DNA of 64,000 bases from Microterricola viridarii (GCF_900104895.1 NZ_LT629742.1:3596001-3660000), one strand, 5' to 3'; shown: positions 18,859 through 28,813, numbered from the stretch's first letter. The notes: generated by a model from the letters alone, not told the origin. Numbers and translations: made by a program.

Positions 18859-19754
18859 AATGGCGCTTCGTGCTCCTCACCGCAATCGCACCGATCGCGT
18901 GGGGCACGACGTACTACGTCACCCACCAGTTCTTGCCCGCCGACTCCCCGCTCTGGGGCGCGGCGATCCGGGCACTCCCCGCCGGGCTGGTGTTGCTCGC
19001 ACTCCGCCGCCGCCTGCCCCGCGGCTCCTGGTGGTGGAAGTCGCTCGTGCTCGGCACCCTCAACATGGGCGCCTTCTTCGCTCTCGTCTACGTCGCCGCA
19101 CAGCTGCTGCCCACGAGCATCGCCGCGACGATCATGGCCACCGGTCCGCTCATGATGATGCTGCTCGCCTGGCCGTTGATCGCCGAACGGCCGCAGCGGA
19201 TGCCGCTGATCGGTGCCGGGCTCGGCATCATCGGTGTCTGCACCATGCTCTTCACCGGCGCGACGACGATCAACCTGGCCGGCGTTCTTGCCTCGCTGAG
19301 CGCCATGGCGCTCTCCTCCCTCGGCTTCGTCCTCACCAAGCGCTGGGGCGCCGGCGTCGACGTGCTCTCGCTCACCTCCTGGCAGCTCCTCGCCGGCGGG
19401 CTCACCCTCGTTCCGCTCGCGCTGCTCGTGGAGGGGGCGCCGCCCGTGCTCGACGGCACGGCCCTGCTCGGATTCGGCTACGTGTCGCTGATCGCGACCG
19501 CGCTCGCCTACGTGGTCTGGTTCACCGGGCTGGCGCACCTCGGCGCGGGCACGGTCGGGCTCATCGGGCTGCTCAACCCGGTCACCGGCGTGCTGCTGGG
19601 TGTGGCGCTGGCCGGCGAGGTGTTCAGCCCGCAGCAGGTGCTCGGCATCCTGATCACCCTCACCGGAATCGTGCTCGGCCAGCGCGCCGGGGCGACCAGG
19701 CAGCACGCTGCCCCGCCCCGCGCACCCTTGTTCGGCGAACGCGCGCGCCCCTAG
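18849..19754 (+). CDS. EamA/DMT-family transporter
   Basis: 301 residues, about ten membrane helices in two EamA repeats (roughly 5-135 and 147-285). PIAWGTTYYVTHQFLP at the start and YVVWFTGLAHLGAGTVGLIGLLNPVTGVLLG in the second repeat are typical of YedA/RhaT-like drug/metabolite transporters in the cytoplasmic membrane. Substrate unknown. The MarR gene next door suggests induction by a toxic or signalling compound. The start codon sits within an operator palindrome and lacks a Shine-Dalgarno sequence. Confidence 0.9.
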   Translation: MEAKWRFVLLTAIAPIAWGTTYYVTHQFLPADSPLWGAAIRALPAGLVLLALRRRLPRGSWWWKSLVLGTLNMGAFFALVYVAAQLLPTSIAATIMATGPLMMMLLAWPLIAERPQRMPLIGAGLGIIGVCTMLFTGATTINLAGVLASLSAMALSSLGFVLTKRWGAGVDVLSLTSWQLLAGGLTLVPLALLVEGAPPVLDGTALLGFGYVSLIATALAYVVWFTGLAHLGAGTVGLIGLLNPVTGVLLGVALAGEVFSPQQVLGILITLTGIVLGQRAGATRQHAAPPRAPLFGERARP

Positions 19755-19855
19755 ACTGCGAGGGATTTGCGGAGCTCCAGCCGCACCTTCGCTCGAGTTC
19801 CCGCGACGCCCCTCGTTCTGTGGCGGGCGCCGCTTACTTCGAGGGAGGGCACACC

Positions 19856-21727
19856 ATGGAACATCGGGCAGTCACCGCAACGATCGAACAGGCGAACGCG
19901 CAGCTCAGGGAAAGCCTGCCGTTCTCGGACACCCGCGACTTCGACGCCGCCGACCGGGGATTCATCGCAGCCCTGGACCCGGGGGTCGTGCACGACGCAG
20001 ACGGCCGGGTGGTCTGGGATGGCGACAGCTACTCCTTCCTGACCGGCGAGGCGCCGGCCACGGCGAACCCGAGCCTGTGGCGGCAGTCGCGGTTGACGTC
20101 CAAGCAGGGCCTGTTCGAGGTGGTGCCCGGCATCTACCAGGTGCGCGGCCTCGACCTCTCCAACATGACCATCGTCGAGGGCGAGCGCGGCGTGATCGTG
20201 ATCGACCCGCTGATCTCGACGGAGACGGCAGCCGCCGCCCTCGCCCTCTATCGGGCCAACCGCGGCGAGCGCCCGGTCAGCGCCGTCATTTACACGCACA
20301 GCCACGTCGACCACTTCGGCGGGGTCTTCGGCGTGACCACCCAGGCCGATGTCGACGCCGGCCGCGTGCAGGTGATCGCCCCGGAGGGACTGGTCGAGCA
20401 CGCCGTCGCGGAGAACGTCTACGCCGGCACGGCCATGGCCAGGCGCGCCGGGTACATGTACGGGGCCGTGCTGGAGCGCGGGCCGGCCGGCGCCATCGGC
20501 GCGGGGCTCGGCCAGACGACCTCCAGCGGCGAGGTGGGGCTGATCGTGCCGACCCTCGAGGTGCGGGCCACCGGCGAGACGCACACCGTTGACGGCTTGC
20601 AGATCGAGTTCCAGATGGCGCCGGGCACCGAGGCGCCCACCGAGATGCACTTCTACTTCCCGGCCTTCCGAGCGCTGTGCATGGCGGAGAACGCCACCCA
20701 CACCCTGCACAACCTGCTCACCCTGCGCGGGGCGCTGGTGCGCGATCCCAATGTCTGGTCGCACTACCTCACCGAGGCCATCGACACCTTCGGCTCGCGC
20801 AGCGACGTCGCCTTCAGCTCTCACCACTGGCCGACGTGGGGCACCGACAACGTGGTCGAGTTCCTCTCCACCCAGCGCGACCTCTACGCCTACCTGCACG
20901 ACCAGACCCTGCGCCTGCTGAACCGGGGCCTGACGGGCGCGGAGATCGCAGAGGAGTTCCCCCTGCCGCCCGCACTGGAGACGGCCTGGAGCGCCCGCGG
21001 CTACTACGGCTCGATCAACCACAACGTCAAGGCCATCTACCAGCGCTACATGGGCTGGTTCGACGGCAACCCGGCGCGGCTCTGGCCGCACCCGCCCGAG
21101 GCCGAGGCGGTGCGCTATGTGGCCGCGCTGGGCGGCATCGACCGCGTCGTCGAACTCGCGCAGACGGCGTTCGACGAGGGCGACTTCCGGTGGGCGGCCA
21201 CCCTGCTCGACCATGCCGTGTTCACGGATGCCGGCCACGCCGCCGCCCGCGCACTGTACGCAGACACCCTCGAGCAGCTGGGCTACGGCGCGGAGAACGG
21301 CACCTGGCGCAACTTCTTCCTCTCCGGCGCGACCGAGCTGCGGGAGGGCAACTTCGGCACCCCGACAGTCACCTCGGCTCCCGCACTCATCGCCCAGCTC
21401 AGCCCGGAGCAGATCTTCGACGCCCTGGCGATCTCGGTGGACGGGCCGAAGGCGTGGCACCTCGACCTGCGCCTCGACGTGACGTTCACCGACCTGGACG
21501 CCACCTACGCGCTCACCCTGCGCAACGGCGTGCTGATCAACCGGAAGATCGAGCCGGATCAGGCGGCGCCGGCCGCGCTCGCCCTGAGCAAGCAGCGGAT
21601 GATCGCGGTGCTGGCCGGCGACCTCGACTCCCCCGGCCTGGAGCTGAGCGGCGACGCCTCGGTGCTCCCTGCGCTGCTGGGCGTGCTGGATTCTGGCGAC
21701 CCGGCGTTCAACATCGTCGTGCCCTAG
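19856..21727 (+). CDS. Alkyl/aryl-sulfatase, SdsA1/BDS1-type (MBL fold plus SCP2-like domain)
   Basis: 623 residues. Domains in order: MBL fold with metal motif THSHVDHFGG near residue 147 and further ligands in ENATHTLHN near 278 and SSHHWP near 322; an alkyl-sulfatase dimerisation helical domain (about 350-480, with GYYGSINHNVKAIYQRYMGWFDGNPA); and a C-terminal SCP2-like lipid-binding domain (about 500-620). This matches SdsA1, which hydrolyses alkyl sulfates such as dodecyl sulfate. No signal peptide is apparent. Start ATG at 19856 with GAGGGAGGG upstream. Single gene following the EamA transporter; the short gap may allow cotranscription. Confidence 0.92.
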   Translation: MEHRAVTATIEQANAQLRESLPFSDTRDFDAADRGFIAALDPGVVHDADGRVVWDGDSYSFLTGEAPATANPSLWRQSRLTSKQGLFEVVPGIYQVRGLDLSNMTIVEGERGVIVIDPLISTETAAAALALYRANRGERPVSAVIYTHSHVDHFGGVFGVTTQADVDAGRVQVIAPEGLVEHAVAENVYAGTAMARRAGYMYGAVLERGPAGAIGAGLGQTTSSGEVGLIVPTLEVRATGETHTVDGLQIEFQMAPGTEAPTEMHFYFPAFRALCMAENATHTLHNLLTLRGALVRDPNVWSHYLTEAIDTFGSRSDVAFSSHHWPTWGTDNVVEFLSTQRDLYAYLHDQTLRLLNRGLTGAEIAEEFPLPPALETAWSARGYYGSINHNVKAIYQRYMGWFDGNPARLWPHPPEAEAVRYVAALGGIDRVVELAQTAFDEGDFRWAATLLDHAVFTDAGHAAARALYADTLEQLGYGAENGTWRNFFLSGATELREGNFGTPTVTSAPALIAQLSPEQIFDALAISVDGPKAWHLDLRLDVTFTDLDATYALTLRNGVLINRKIEPDQAAPAALALSKQRMIAVLAGDLDSPGLELSGDASVLPALLGVLDSGDPAFNIVVP

Positions 21728-21773
21728 CCCGGCCGCGACCCCTGCGCCGCACCGCCCACGACGACGGACGCCG

Positions 21774-22871
21774 TCAGACGACGCCCGTCGTCGAGGGTGC
21801 CGCGCTGGCCGCGCCGGCCGGGGGCGGCTGCTGCGGGGTCAGCCCCTGGTTGCGCATGAACACGATGAGCCAGCTGAACACGAGCACCGCCAGCACCAGC
21901 TCAACGGCGGTGAGGTTGTAGTAGCCCGTGATGAAGAGCACGGCGAGCAGCACGATCACGCCGACGAAGACGTAGCCGACGAGCAGGAACACCCGAGGCG
22001 TGCCCGGGATCAGCGTGCGCAGCCGCAGCACGAGAGTGACGTAGACGATGGCCATCCCGGTCGCCGAGAGGTTGTGCAGCTGCAGGGACTCATCCACGGG
22101 GAAGATGCCGACGCAGGCCAGCAGGACCCCAATCAGCATGAGGGCCACGCGCACGAAACGGCGGTGGCGGCGCTCCTCGTCCGTGCCGGCGGGCAGCGAC
22201 GCGGTCGCGAAGTTCGCGATCGTCGTCACGAGGGCACCGGCGATGATCAGGGTGAGGTTGAACGCGCGCGCCGAGAGGTCGTCCGTCATGCCGAGCGAGC
22301 TCAAGTTCTTCTGCCACCAGTGCGGGTCGGCGGCGCTCAGCATGCTGGTCAGCATCCCCACCACGAGGAACAGCGCCAGAACGAGTGAGAGATGGATGGG
22401 GGTGAGGTGCACCGCCGAGAGGAAGACCACGTAGGCGGTCAGGGCCACCCCGACACCGGCCAGCAGCGCGGCGGAGAAGGGGAAGACGACGGCATCGACG
22501 AAGCTCTCGGCCAGAACCGCGGCAACGCCGACCCAGCCGAGCAGCGCGATCATGGCGTAGGTCAGCGCGATCGCGGCGGTGTCGAACCAGCGCAAGCGCG
22601 GTTCGGACTCCGCCACGGCGCGGCGCGGGCGCACCAGCATCCGCGCCCACACCACCACGGCGAGCGCGACGATCGCGGAACAGACCGCCACCAGCTGGCC
22701 GAGTGAGCCGGGGCCGGCGATCGGCACGGCGCCGCCCCAGAAGAACAGGGTCGCGATGAGCGCGCCGAGCACGAAGCCGGCTCCGCCCACCATGAGCGCG
22801 ACGGATTCCACCGACTCCCTGCTCTCCGCCGGATGCCGGAACACGCGCACGATCGATGTCGACTGGGTCAT
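21774..22871 (-). CDS. Multi-spanning membrane protein, probably DUF998-like
   Basis: 365 residues with about ten hydrophobic segments. HWWQKNLSSLGMTDDLSARAFNLTLIIAGALV near residue 185-215 resembles the DUF998 core. The C-terminal 25 residues are a Pro/Ala-rich soluble tail. Start ATG at 22871 with GAGGAGG upstream. It is the third gene of a minus-strand set with the MFS exporter and the small membrane protein. No function known. Confidence 0.65.
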   Translation of the reverse strand: MTQSTSIVRVFRHPAESRESVESVALMVGGAGFVLGALIATLFFWGGAVPIAGPGSLGQLVAVCSAIVALAVVVWARMLVRPRRAVAESEPRLRWFDTAAIALTYAMIALLGWVGVAAVLAESFVDAVVFPFSAALLAGVGVALTAYVVFLSAVHLTPIHLSLVLALFLVVGMLTSMLSAADPHWWQKNLSSLGMTDDLSARAFNLTLIIAGALVTTIANFATASLPAGTDEERRHRRFVRVALMLIGVLLACVGIFPVDESLQLHNLSATGMAIVYVTLVLRLRTLIPGTPRVFLLVGYVFVGVIVLLAVLFITGYYNLTAVELVLAVLVFSWLIVFMRNQGLTPQQPPPAGAASAAPSTTGVV

Positions 22872-22912
22872 GTCGTCCTCCTCGATGAAATGCCGTCGGC
22901 ACGCCGGCGGGG

Positions 22913-23473
22913 CTAGTGGATGATGGCCTTGAGCGCGATCATGGCGAACCCGAACGCCGCGGTGCCGAGCGCCCCGGCGATGCGGACGGGCCAGGAGCTG
23001 CCGCGCACGGTGAACGCGCTGAACCCGAGCACGCCGAGCACGACGACGCCGAGCCAGAGTGCTGTCCACATCGCGACCGAGTCGTCGATCGCCTTGAGCG
23101 CGCCGAGCAGCAGCACAAAGCAGGGCAGCAGCGCCGCCAGCAGGAATCCGAGCGAGCGGCCGACGGCGCGGTGGAATGCCCCGGCCAGGGTTGTCTCATC
23201 CCCCTCGAGCACCCCGTGGCCCGCGACCGTCCCGGCGTAGACGTGCGCGGCCCAGAAGACGACCACCGTGCCGATCACGCCGAGGAACGTCTCCCACGAC
23301 GTCGCCCCGTAGCCGCCGGCGACGACGATCATGCCACTGACGAGCACGATTCCGTAGACCGACTCCTCGGTGATGAGCCCGGAGCGCACGCGCACCAGCA
23401 CCGTGCCCGCGGCCTCCCGCGCCGCGGCGTCGCTCTCTGGGCCGTTGGCCGGGCCGGGCGGTTCGGCGCTCAT
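22913..23473 (-). CDS. Conserved membrane protein (paralogue of 6751-7287)
   Basis: 186 residues with about five hydrophobic segments. It shares TEESVYG, the VIGTVVVFWAAHVYA segment, ALWLGVVVLGVLG and the ending ALKAIIH with the protein at 6751-7287, so the two are paralogues. The ATG overlaps the MFS stop by four bases, so here the family is coupled to an exporter. Function unknown; a helper role for the exporter is only a guess. Confidence 0.78.
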   Translation of the reverse strand: MSAEPPGPANGPESDAAAREAAGTVLVRVRSGLITEESVYGIVLVSGMIVVAGGYGATSWETFLGVIGTVVVFWAAHVYAGTVAGHGVLEGDETTLAGAFHRAVGRSLGFLLAALLPCFVLLLGALKAIDDSVAMWTALWLGVVVLGVLGFSAFTVRGSSWPVRIAGALGTAAFGFAMIALKAIIH

Positions 23474-25128
23474 GCGCCGCCGCCCCGTGCGCGTCGCGGG
23501 GGCCGCGCGGGCCGGGCCGGCTTCTCCCGCCCGCCCCGGGGCTCCCCGGCCACCTCATTCGGGATGCCGCGGGCAAACAGCAGCGAGAAGGCGGCAATGG
23601 CGATGAGGGCGAAGAAGGAGGTGCGCAGCGAGCCGATCTGCGACTCGCTGTAGATCGAGGTCAGGGTGTCGGCGTCGGCCGGGCTGAGCCCGGCATTCTC
23701 GGCGATGCCCGCGACGCTCGAGGCGGGGACGATGGCGACGCCGCCCTCGGTGAGCTCGGTGACCGTGGTGCGCACATCGGCCGGCAGCGTGCTGTCGGCG
23801 ACGCCGGAGGCGAACGAGGTGGCGAGCGCCCCGATCAGCACCGAGCCGATCAGGGCGGTGCCGAGCGAGGAGCCGAGGTTCTGGAACACGCCCTGCAGCC
23901 CGCCGACCTCACTGGACTCGCTGCCGCTGACGGCCGACATGTTCACGTTTCCGAGCTGGGAGGCGAGCAGTCCAAGGCCGGCGCCGGCCGAGAACATGCC
24001 GATCGCGAACACCCAGCTCTTCAGGTCGATGTCGAGCGAGCCCAGCAGAACGAAAGCGCTCACAACCAGGATCGCCTGCCCCCAGCGCACGATCCGCCGC
24101 GGCGACCAGCGGGCAGAGAGCCGGGTGCCGATGATCGAGAACAAGATCAGCGCGATCGACAGCGGGAAGATCTTGATGCCGGTCTGCAACGCATCCAGCC
24201 CCAGCGTCATCTGCAGGTAGACGGGAACCATGAAGAAGAGCCCGGCGGTGATCGCGTACTGCGCGCCGAGCACGCTCAGGCCGCTCCGCAGCCGGACGAT
24301 GCTGAACATGTCCACGTGCACGAGCGGGGGCAGCCCCTGCGCGACGAGCATCTTCTGCCTGCGCACGAAGTAGTAGAGAAGCACGGCGCCGGCGAGGATG
24401 AACCACGCGGTGAGCGAGATGCCGAGCGGCGCGATCTCCACGCCGCCGATCACCGGCGAGTGCAGCGGCGTCACCCAGCCCCAGGTCTTGCTCTGCAGCA
24501 TGCCGAACACGACGCCGATCAGGCCGAATGCCGAGAGCAGAACGCTCAGCGCGTCGATGTGCACCTTCCGCGGCGGCGTCGAATCGGTGACCCGTCGGGA
24601 GAACAGCACGACGATGGCCATGATCACGACCTCGGCGACGAACACGTAGCGCCAGCTGAAGTAGGTCGTCACAAACCCGCCGATGAGCGGGCCGGCGGCC
24701 ACGGCGGCGCCCGAGACGGCGCCGATCGTCGCATAGGCGGTGATCCGGTCTGAGCCGGTGTAGTTGTCGGCGATGAGCGCGGCGATGGCCGGGATCACGA
24801 GCACCGCGCCGAGGCCCTCGATGATCGACCAGCCGATGAAGAGCGTCGCGATGTTGGGGCTGAGCGCGGTCGTCAGCGAGCCGATCGCGTAGACGATCGA
24901 GCCGATCACGAAGGCACGCCGGCGCCCCCAGACGTCGCCGAGCTTCGCGCCCAGCAGCATGACGGCGGCCATCGTCAGCGTGTAGAAGGTGATCGCCGCC
25001 TGCATGGCCGTGACGGTGGTGTCCAGGTCGGCGACGACCGTGGAGATCGACACGTTCATCACCGTGCCGTCCAGCACCATCACGAACTGTGCGCTGCCGA
25101 GGATGAGAACGACGGTCCATTTCTTCAT
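23470..25128 (-). CDS. MFS drug exporter, DHA2 (14-helix) type
   Basis: 552 residues. VLDGTVMNVSISTVVADL in helix 1 is the DHA2 motif (LDxTVxNVALP-like), GAKLGDVWGRRRAF is MFS motif A, and GAVSGAAVAAGPLIGG is motif C, typical of drug:H+ antiporters of the EmrB/QacA group. A Ser/Thr/Ala-rich extracytoplasmic loop lies around residues 435-485. The C-terminal 40 residues are basic and Pro/Arg-rich. First gene of a three-gene minus-strand set. Substrate unknown. Confidence 0.9.
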   Translation of the reverse strand: MKKWTVVLILGSAQFVMVLDGTVMNVSISTVVADLDTTVTAMQAAITFYTLTMAAVMLLGAKLGDVWGRRRAFVIGSIVYAIGSLTTALSPNIATLFIGWSIIEGLGAVLVIPAIAALIADNYTGSDRITAYATIGAVSGAAVAAGPLIGGFVTTYFSWRYVFVAEVVIMAIVVLFSRRVTDSTPPRKVHIDALSVLLSAFGLIGVVFGMLQSKTWGWVTPLHSPVIGGVEIAPLGISLTAWFILAGAVLLYYFVRRQKMLVAQGLPPLVHVDMFSIVRLRSGLSVLGAQYAITAGLFFMVPVYLQMTLGLDALQTGIKIFPLSIALILFSIIGTRLSARWSPRRIVRWGQAILVVSAFVLLGSLDIDLKSWVFAIGMFSAGAGLGLLASQLGNVNMSAVSGSESSEVGGLQGVFQNLGSSLGTALIGSVLIGALATSFASGVADSTLPADVRTTVTELTEGGVAIVPASSVAGIAENAGLSPADADTLTSIYSESQIGSLRTSFFALIAIAAFSLLFARGIPNEVAGEPRGGREKPARPARPPRRARGGGA

Positions 25129-25330
25129 GCGCGTGCGGCTCCCTCACGCGGCGCGGGCAGGTCCGGATGCCGCAAGCTCAGTATCGACCTCGGTGCGAGG
25201 CAGCGCAATACTCCCGACCCGGGCCTGATTTCTCATGGAGTTTGAGGGAGGCGCGGCACAATCGCACGGGCCTATAGTGTCTGGCACCGGCGCGGCCGAG
25301 CGGGTGTGCCTCGAGAGAAAGGCCACGGAT

Positions 25331-25711
25331 ATGGACTTCTGGGGAATCGTCGGATTCTTCTTCTGGACCTGGGTTTTCGTCTGCTACCTGGTGCTGCTGT
25401 TCTGGGTCCTCGCCGACCTGTTCCGCGACCACGAGTTGAACGGGTGGTGGAAGGCACTCTGGATCATCTGCCTGATCTTCGTGCCGTTCGTCACCGCCCT
25501 CATCTACCTGATCACCCGGGGTGCGTCGATGAACGAGCGCTCCGCCCGCGCCCGCTACGCCGACGCGCCCGTGGCAGAGGACTACTCCAAGCCGGAGCCC
25601 TCTCGCACCCCAGCGGCCGACATCGCCCAGGCGAAGGAACTGATGGATGCCGGCACGATCACGCCGGGTGAGTTCGACGCGCTCAAGGCGAAGGCCATGG
25701 GCGGGTACTGA
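25331..25711 (+). CDS. PLDc_N membrane segment plus SHOCT domain protein
   Basis: 126 residues. Residues 1-60 contain two hydrophobic segments (IVGFFFWTWVFVCYLVLLFWVLADLFRD and WWKALWIICLIFVPFVTALIYLI) of the PLDc_N type; the C-terminus (DIAQAKELMDAGTITPGEFDALKAKAM) is a SHOCT domain. Start ATG at 25331 with GAGAGAAAGG upstream; TATAGT at 25273-25278 is a likely -10 box. A common small actinobacterial membrane protein of unknown role. The DUF2252 gene follows after 19 bases, so the two are probably cotranscribed. Confidence 0.82.
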   Translation: MDFWGIVGFFFWTWVFVCYLVLLFWVLADLFRDHELNGWWKALWIICLIFVPFVTALIYLITRGASMNERSARARYADAPVAEDYSKPEPSRTPAADIAQAKELMDAGTITPGEFDALKAKAMGGY

Positions 25712-25730
25712 GCGCGGGCGAGGTCTGACG

Positions 25731-27155
25731 ATGACAGAGAACGGCGGCACACTCTCCCCGGCCTTCCAGCGCCGGCAGGAGGCCGGTCGGGAGGCCCGGC
25801 GCCGCACGCCGCGCTCCGCGCACGCCGACTGGGCACCCGGCGCCGGCCGGCCAGACCCAGTCGCGCTGCTCGAGGAGCAGGCGCTCAACAGGGCGCCGGA
25901 GCTGGTGCCCATCCGCTACGGGCGCATGGCGGTCTCGCCGTTCACCTTCTACCGCGGGGCGGCGCTGATCATGGCCTCCGACCTGGCCGGCTCGCCGGAT
26001 TCCGGCATCATCGTGCAGCTCTGCGGCGACGCGCATCTGTCGAATTTCGGTGTCTTCGGCACCCCGGAGCGCACCCTGATCTTCGACATGAACGACTTCG
26101 ACGAGACACTGCCCGGCCCGTGGGAGTGGGACGTCAAGCGCCTCGCGGCGAGCTTCGAGGTCGCCGGCCGGCACCGCGGCTTCAGTGGCGCCGAGAGGCG
26201 GGACACCGTGCTGGCCCTGGTGCGGGCGTACCGCGAGCGGATGCGGAAGGCCGCAGCCTCGCCGGTGTTGCGGTCCTGGTATGACCGGCTGAGCGCCGAC
26301 GACGCGCTGCGCTGGCTGAAGCACGAGCAGGAGGAGGACCGGGCGGGCAGCAGGCAGGTGAAACGGACCACGGCGGTGCTCACCAAGGCGCTGACTCGCG
26401 ACAGCCTGAGCGTGTTCGCGAAGCTCGTCGGGGTCGTCGACGGCGAGCTGCGCATCCTGCCGGCTCCCCCACTGATCGTGCCGGTCGATGACCTCGCCCC
26501 GGCGGGGCGGAGCCACGCGGACGAGGTGGAGCAGATGCAGGCGGTGCTCGCCGAGTACCAGGGCACGCTCGCCCACCAGAACCACCCGCTGCGCGAGTTC
26601 GAGTACCTGCACATGGCCCGCAAGGTCGTCGGCGTCGGCAGTGTCGGCACGCGGGCCTGGATTCTGCTGTTGCGTGGGCGCGACGACGGCGACCCTCTGC
26701 TGTTGCAGGCGAAGGAGGCGCAGGCCTCGGTGCTGGAGCGTTTCCTGCCCGCCAGCGAGTACTCCCACCACGGCGAGCGGGTCGTGCGCGGCCAGCGCAT
26801 CATGCAGAGCGCCAGCGACATCTTCCTCGGCTGGCAGCGGGTGCCCGGATTCGACGGCACTGAGCGCGACTTCTACGTGCGCCAGCTGCACGACTGGAAA
26901 GGCTCGGCGGATGTCGAGAACATGGATGCGACGGGCGCCCTGCTCTACGCCCGCCTCTGCGGGGAGACGCTGGCCCGGGCGCACGCCCGCGCCGGCGACC
27001 GGGTCGCCATCGCCGCGTATCTGGGCTCTGCCGATGTGTTCGACAAGGCGATCGCCGACTTCGCCGCTCGCTACGCCGAGCAGAACGAGCGCGACTTCGC
27101 CGCGTTCGAGGAGGCGGTGGCATCCGGGCGGCTGCACGCCGTCTCCGGCGTCTAG
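25731..27155 (+). CDS. DUF2252 family protein
   Basis: 474 residues. RMAVSPFTFYRGAALIMASDLA, CGDAHLSNFGVFGTPERTLIFDMNDFDETLPGPWEWDVKRLAAS and QHMxxR-like VVRGQRIMQSASDIFLGW are the DUF2252 conserved blocks. The GDAHLSNFG and DxNDFDE motifs resemble the catalytic and metal-binding loops of aminoglycoside-phosphotransferase-type kinases, so a small-molecule kinase activity has been a reasonable guess for this family, but it is not established. Start ATG at 25731. Follows the PLDc_N/SHOCT gene closely. Confidence 0.88.
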   Translation: MTENGGTLSPAFQRRQEAGREARRRTPRSAHADWAPGAGRPDPVALLEEQALNRAPELVPIRYGRMAVSPFTFYRGAALIMASDLAGSPDSGIIVQLCGDAHLSNFGVFGTPERTLIFDMNDFDETLPGPWEWDVKRLAASFEVAGRHRGFSGAERRDTVLALVRAYRERMRKAAASPVLRSWYDRLSADDALRWLKHEQEEDRAGSRQVKRTTAVLTKALTRDSLSVFAKLVGVVDGELRILPAPPLIVPVDDLAPAGRSHADEVEQMQAVLAEYQGTLAHQNHPLREFEYLHMARKVVGVGSVGTRAWILLLRGRDDGDPLLLQAKEAQASVLERFLPASEYSHHGERVVRGQRIMQSASDIFLGWQRVPGFDGTERDFYVRQLHDWKGSADVENMDATGALLYARLCGETLARAHARAGDRVAIAAYLGSADVFDKAIADFAARYAEQNERDFAAFEEAVASGRLHAVSGV

Positions 27156-27188
27156 CTGGTCACGGGCTGGGTCTGCTCGCTGGCTGGG

Positions 27189-28223
27189 CTAGGGCTCTGG
27201 CAGGGTAAGGCGCTGAGCCCGGCGCGAGCGCTTGAGGGCGTACATCGCCTCGTCCGCCTGCCGCAGGGCGGCCTCGGCGGTTGTGCTGAGCGGGTCGACG
27301 ACGACAACGCCGACGCTGGCCCCCGCAAAATCGACGGGGCCGATGCCCAGCTCGATGCGCGCCGTCGTGCAGTCGGCCAGGCGCGTGCGGAGCGCCTCAG
27401 CGGCATCCGCTGCGGCCTGCGCATCGCCGGACGCCGGTCCGGCCCCGATCACGACGAACTCGTCGCCGCCGAGCCGGGCCAGCAGGTCGCCCTCCCGCAG
27501 GGCAGAGCCGAGCTGGCGTGCGACGTTGGAGAGGAACTCGTCGCCGACATCGTGGCCGTAGGCGTCGTTGACGGCCTTGAACCCGTCGAGGTCGATGAAG
27601 GCGACGATCACGTCCCGCTCATCGCGGGAGCCGCGGGCGAGCATGCGGCGCAGCTCGTCGAGCAGCTGCCGCCGATTGGGCAGGCCGGTGAGCGCGTCCG
27701 TCGACGCGTGCGAGGCCAGCTCGCTGTTGGCCTGCTGCAGTCGCTGGAACAGCAGCTCCCGCTCGACCTGCTGGGCGAGCATCTTCGCGAACAGCTCCAA
27801 CATCGTCTGCGAGTGCGCCTGTAGCGGCTGCGAGATCGCGCTCGCGGCGCAGAGCGTTCCATAGAGACCGCCGCTCTCCGTCACGATCGGCGTGCTCACA
27901 TAGGTGTGGATGTTGAGCGCCGCGGCGGCCTCGGAGTCGCCCCACCGCGTGGGCACGTCCGAGGTGTAGAAGCTGTCCTCGTCCAGCGCCCGCTTGCAGA
28001 GTGTGTCTGCCCACGGGACGCTGAGCCCCTCCGGGATCTGCATCTCGCGGACGTTGCGGGCGAACAGGATGCTCTGCACCCCCGCCTCCAGATCGACCGT
28101 GGTCAGGTAGGTCGACTCGAGACCGGTGGCCACCTCGAGCATCTCGAGCATCGGCCGGGCCAGGTCCTCGAGCGTCTTCGCAGCGGTGACCGTCCGGGAG
28201 AGTTGGTCAAGAACAGTGTCCAT
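27189..28223 (-). CDS. GAF-GGDEF diguanylate cyclase
   Basis: 344 residues. An N-terminal GAF domain (about 15-160; VPWADTLCKRALDEDSFYTSDV and YVSTPIVTESGGLYGTLCAAS are typical) is followed by a short helix and a GGDEF domain with DALTGLPNRRQLLDELRRML near 180 and the intact active-site motif RLGGDEFVVIG near 250. It is predicted to make cyclic di-GMP in response to a ligand or redox signal bound by GAF. No membrane segment, so cytoplasmic. No RxxD inhibitory site is obvious five residues before GGDEF. The start at 28223 gives a complete GAF domain. Confidence 0.92.
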   Translation of the reverse strand: MDTVLDQLSRTVTAAKTLEDLARPMLEMLEVATGLESTYLTTVDLEAGVQSILFARNVREMQIPEGLSVPWADTLCKRALDEDSFYTSDVPTRWGDSEAAAALNIHTYVSTPIVTESGGLYGTLCAASAISQPLQAHSQTMLELFAKMLAQQVERELLFQRLQQANSELASHASTDALTGLPNRRQLLDELRRMLARGSRDERDVIVAFIDLDGFKAVNDAYGHDVGDEFLSNVARQLGSALREGDLLARLGGDEFVVIGAGPASGDAQAAADAAEALRTRLADCTTARIELGIGPVDFAGASVGVVVVDPLSTTAEAALRQADEAMYALKRSRRAQRLTLPEP

Positions 28224-28270
28224 CGCTCCATTCTGGCCATGTTCGAGCGGCCTCGTGGGGCAGCGCGCCG

Positions 28271-28678
28271 TCAGGCCGCGGAATGCTCGCGGGTCTCGAA
28301 CAGGTCGGCTGAACCCAGGACGCGCGCGGCGGCGATTTCGATGACGACGCGGATCGGGTTCACCCGCGGCTGGCGGTAGCGGCCGGCGTAGAGCTCGACC
28401 GCGTGGGCGACGGCATCCGCATCGCGATTGATGGTGGCCGGGCCGGCGAACGAGATCCATCGCCCCTCGTGCACCTGCGCGACGGTGGCCGTCTCGCCGC
28501 GCTCGATGTTGCGCACCTTCTGCGTGGCATCCGAGGTGATGATGCGCACAACGCCGCCCTCCAGCGTGAAGCCGACGGGCACCGAGTGGATGCCGCCGCG
28601 CCGGTCGAGCGTCGAGAGGATCCCCATGTGGCGCTCGCCCACGAAGTGCAGTGCGGTGTCATTCAGCTGAGTCGTCAT
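28271..28678 (-). CDS. PPOX-class F420/FMN-dependent oxidoreductase-like protein
   Basis: 135 residues. LHFVGERHMGILSTLDRRGGIHSVPVGFTLEGG, KVRNIERGETATVAQVHEGRWISFAGPATINRD and a C-terminal RVVIEIAAARVLG are typical of the split-barrel PPOX family with a deazaflavin (F420) preference in actinobacteria. Substrate unknown. Single minus-strand gene, divergent from the MMPL gene. Confidence 0.85.
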   Translation of the reverse strand: MTTQLNDTALHFVGERHMGILSTLDRRGGIHSVPVGFTLEGGVVRIITSDATQKVRNIERGETATVAQVHEGRWISFAGPATINRDADAVAHAVELYAGRYRQPRVNPIRVVIEIAAARVLGSADLFETREHSAA

Positions 28679-28813
28679 GCATCCATTGTTGCCCAGCGGA
28701 GGAGGGTGCCCGGCCGCCGGCCGCATCCCTTGCCGGAGGCCCGGAGCAGTTGTAGCCTGTCCGACACCAGCCCGCCGGAGAATCCCCCGAGACTGCTACC
28801 CGAAACGGTCGCC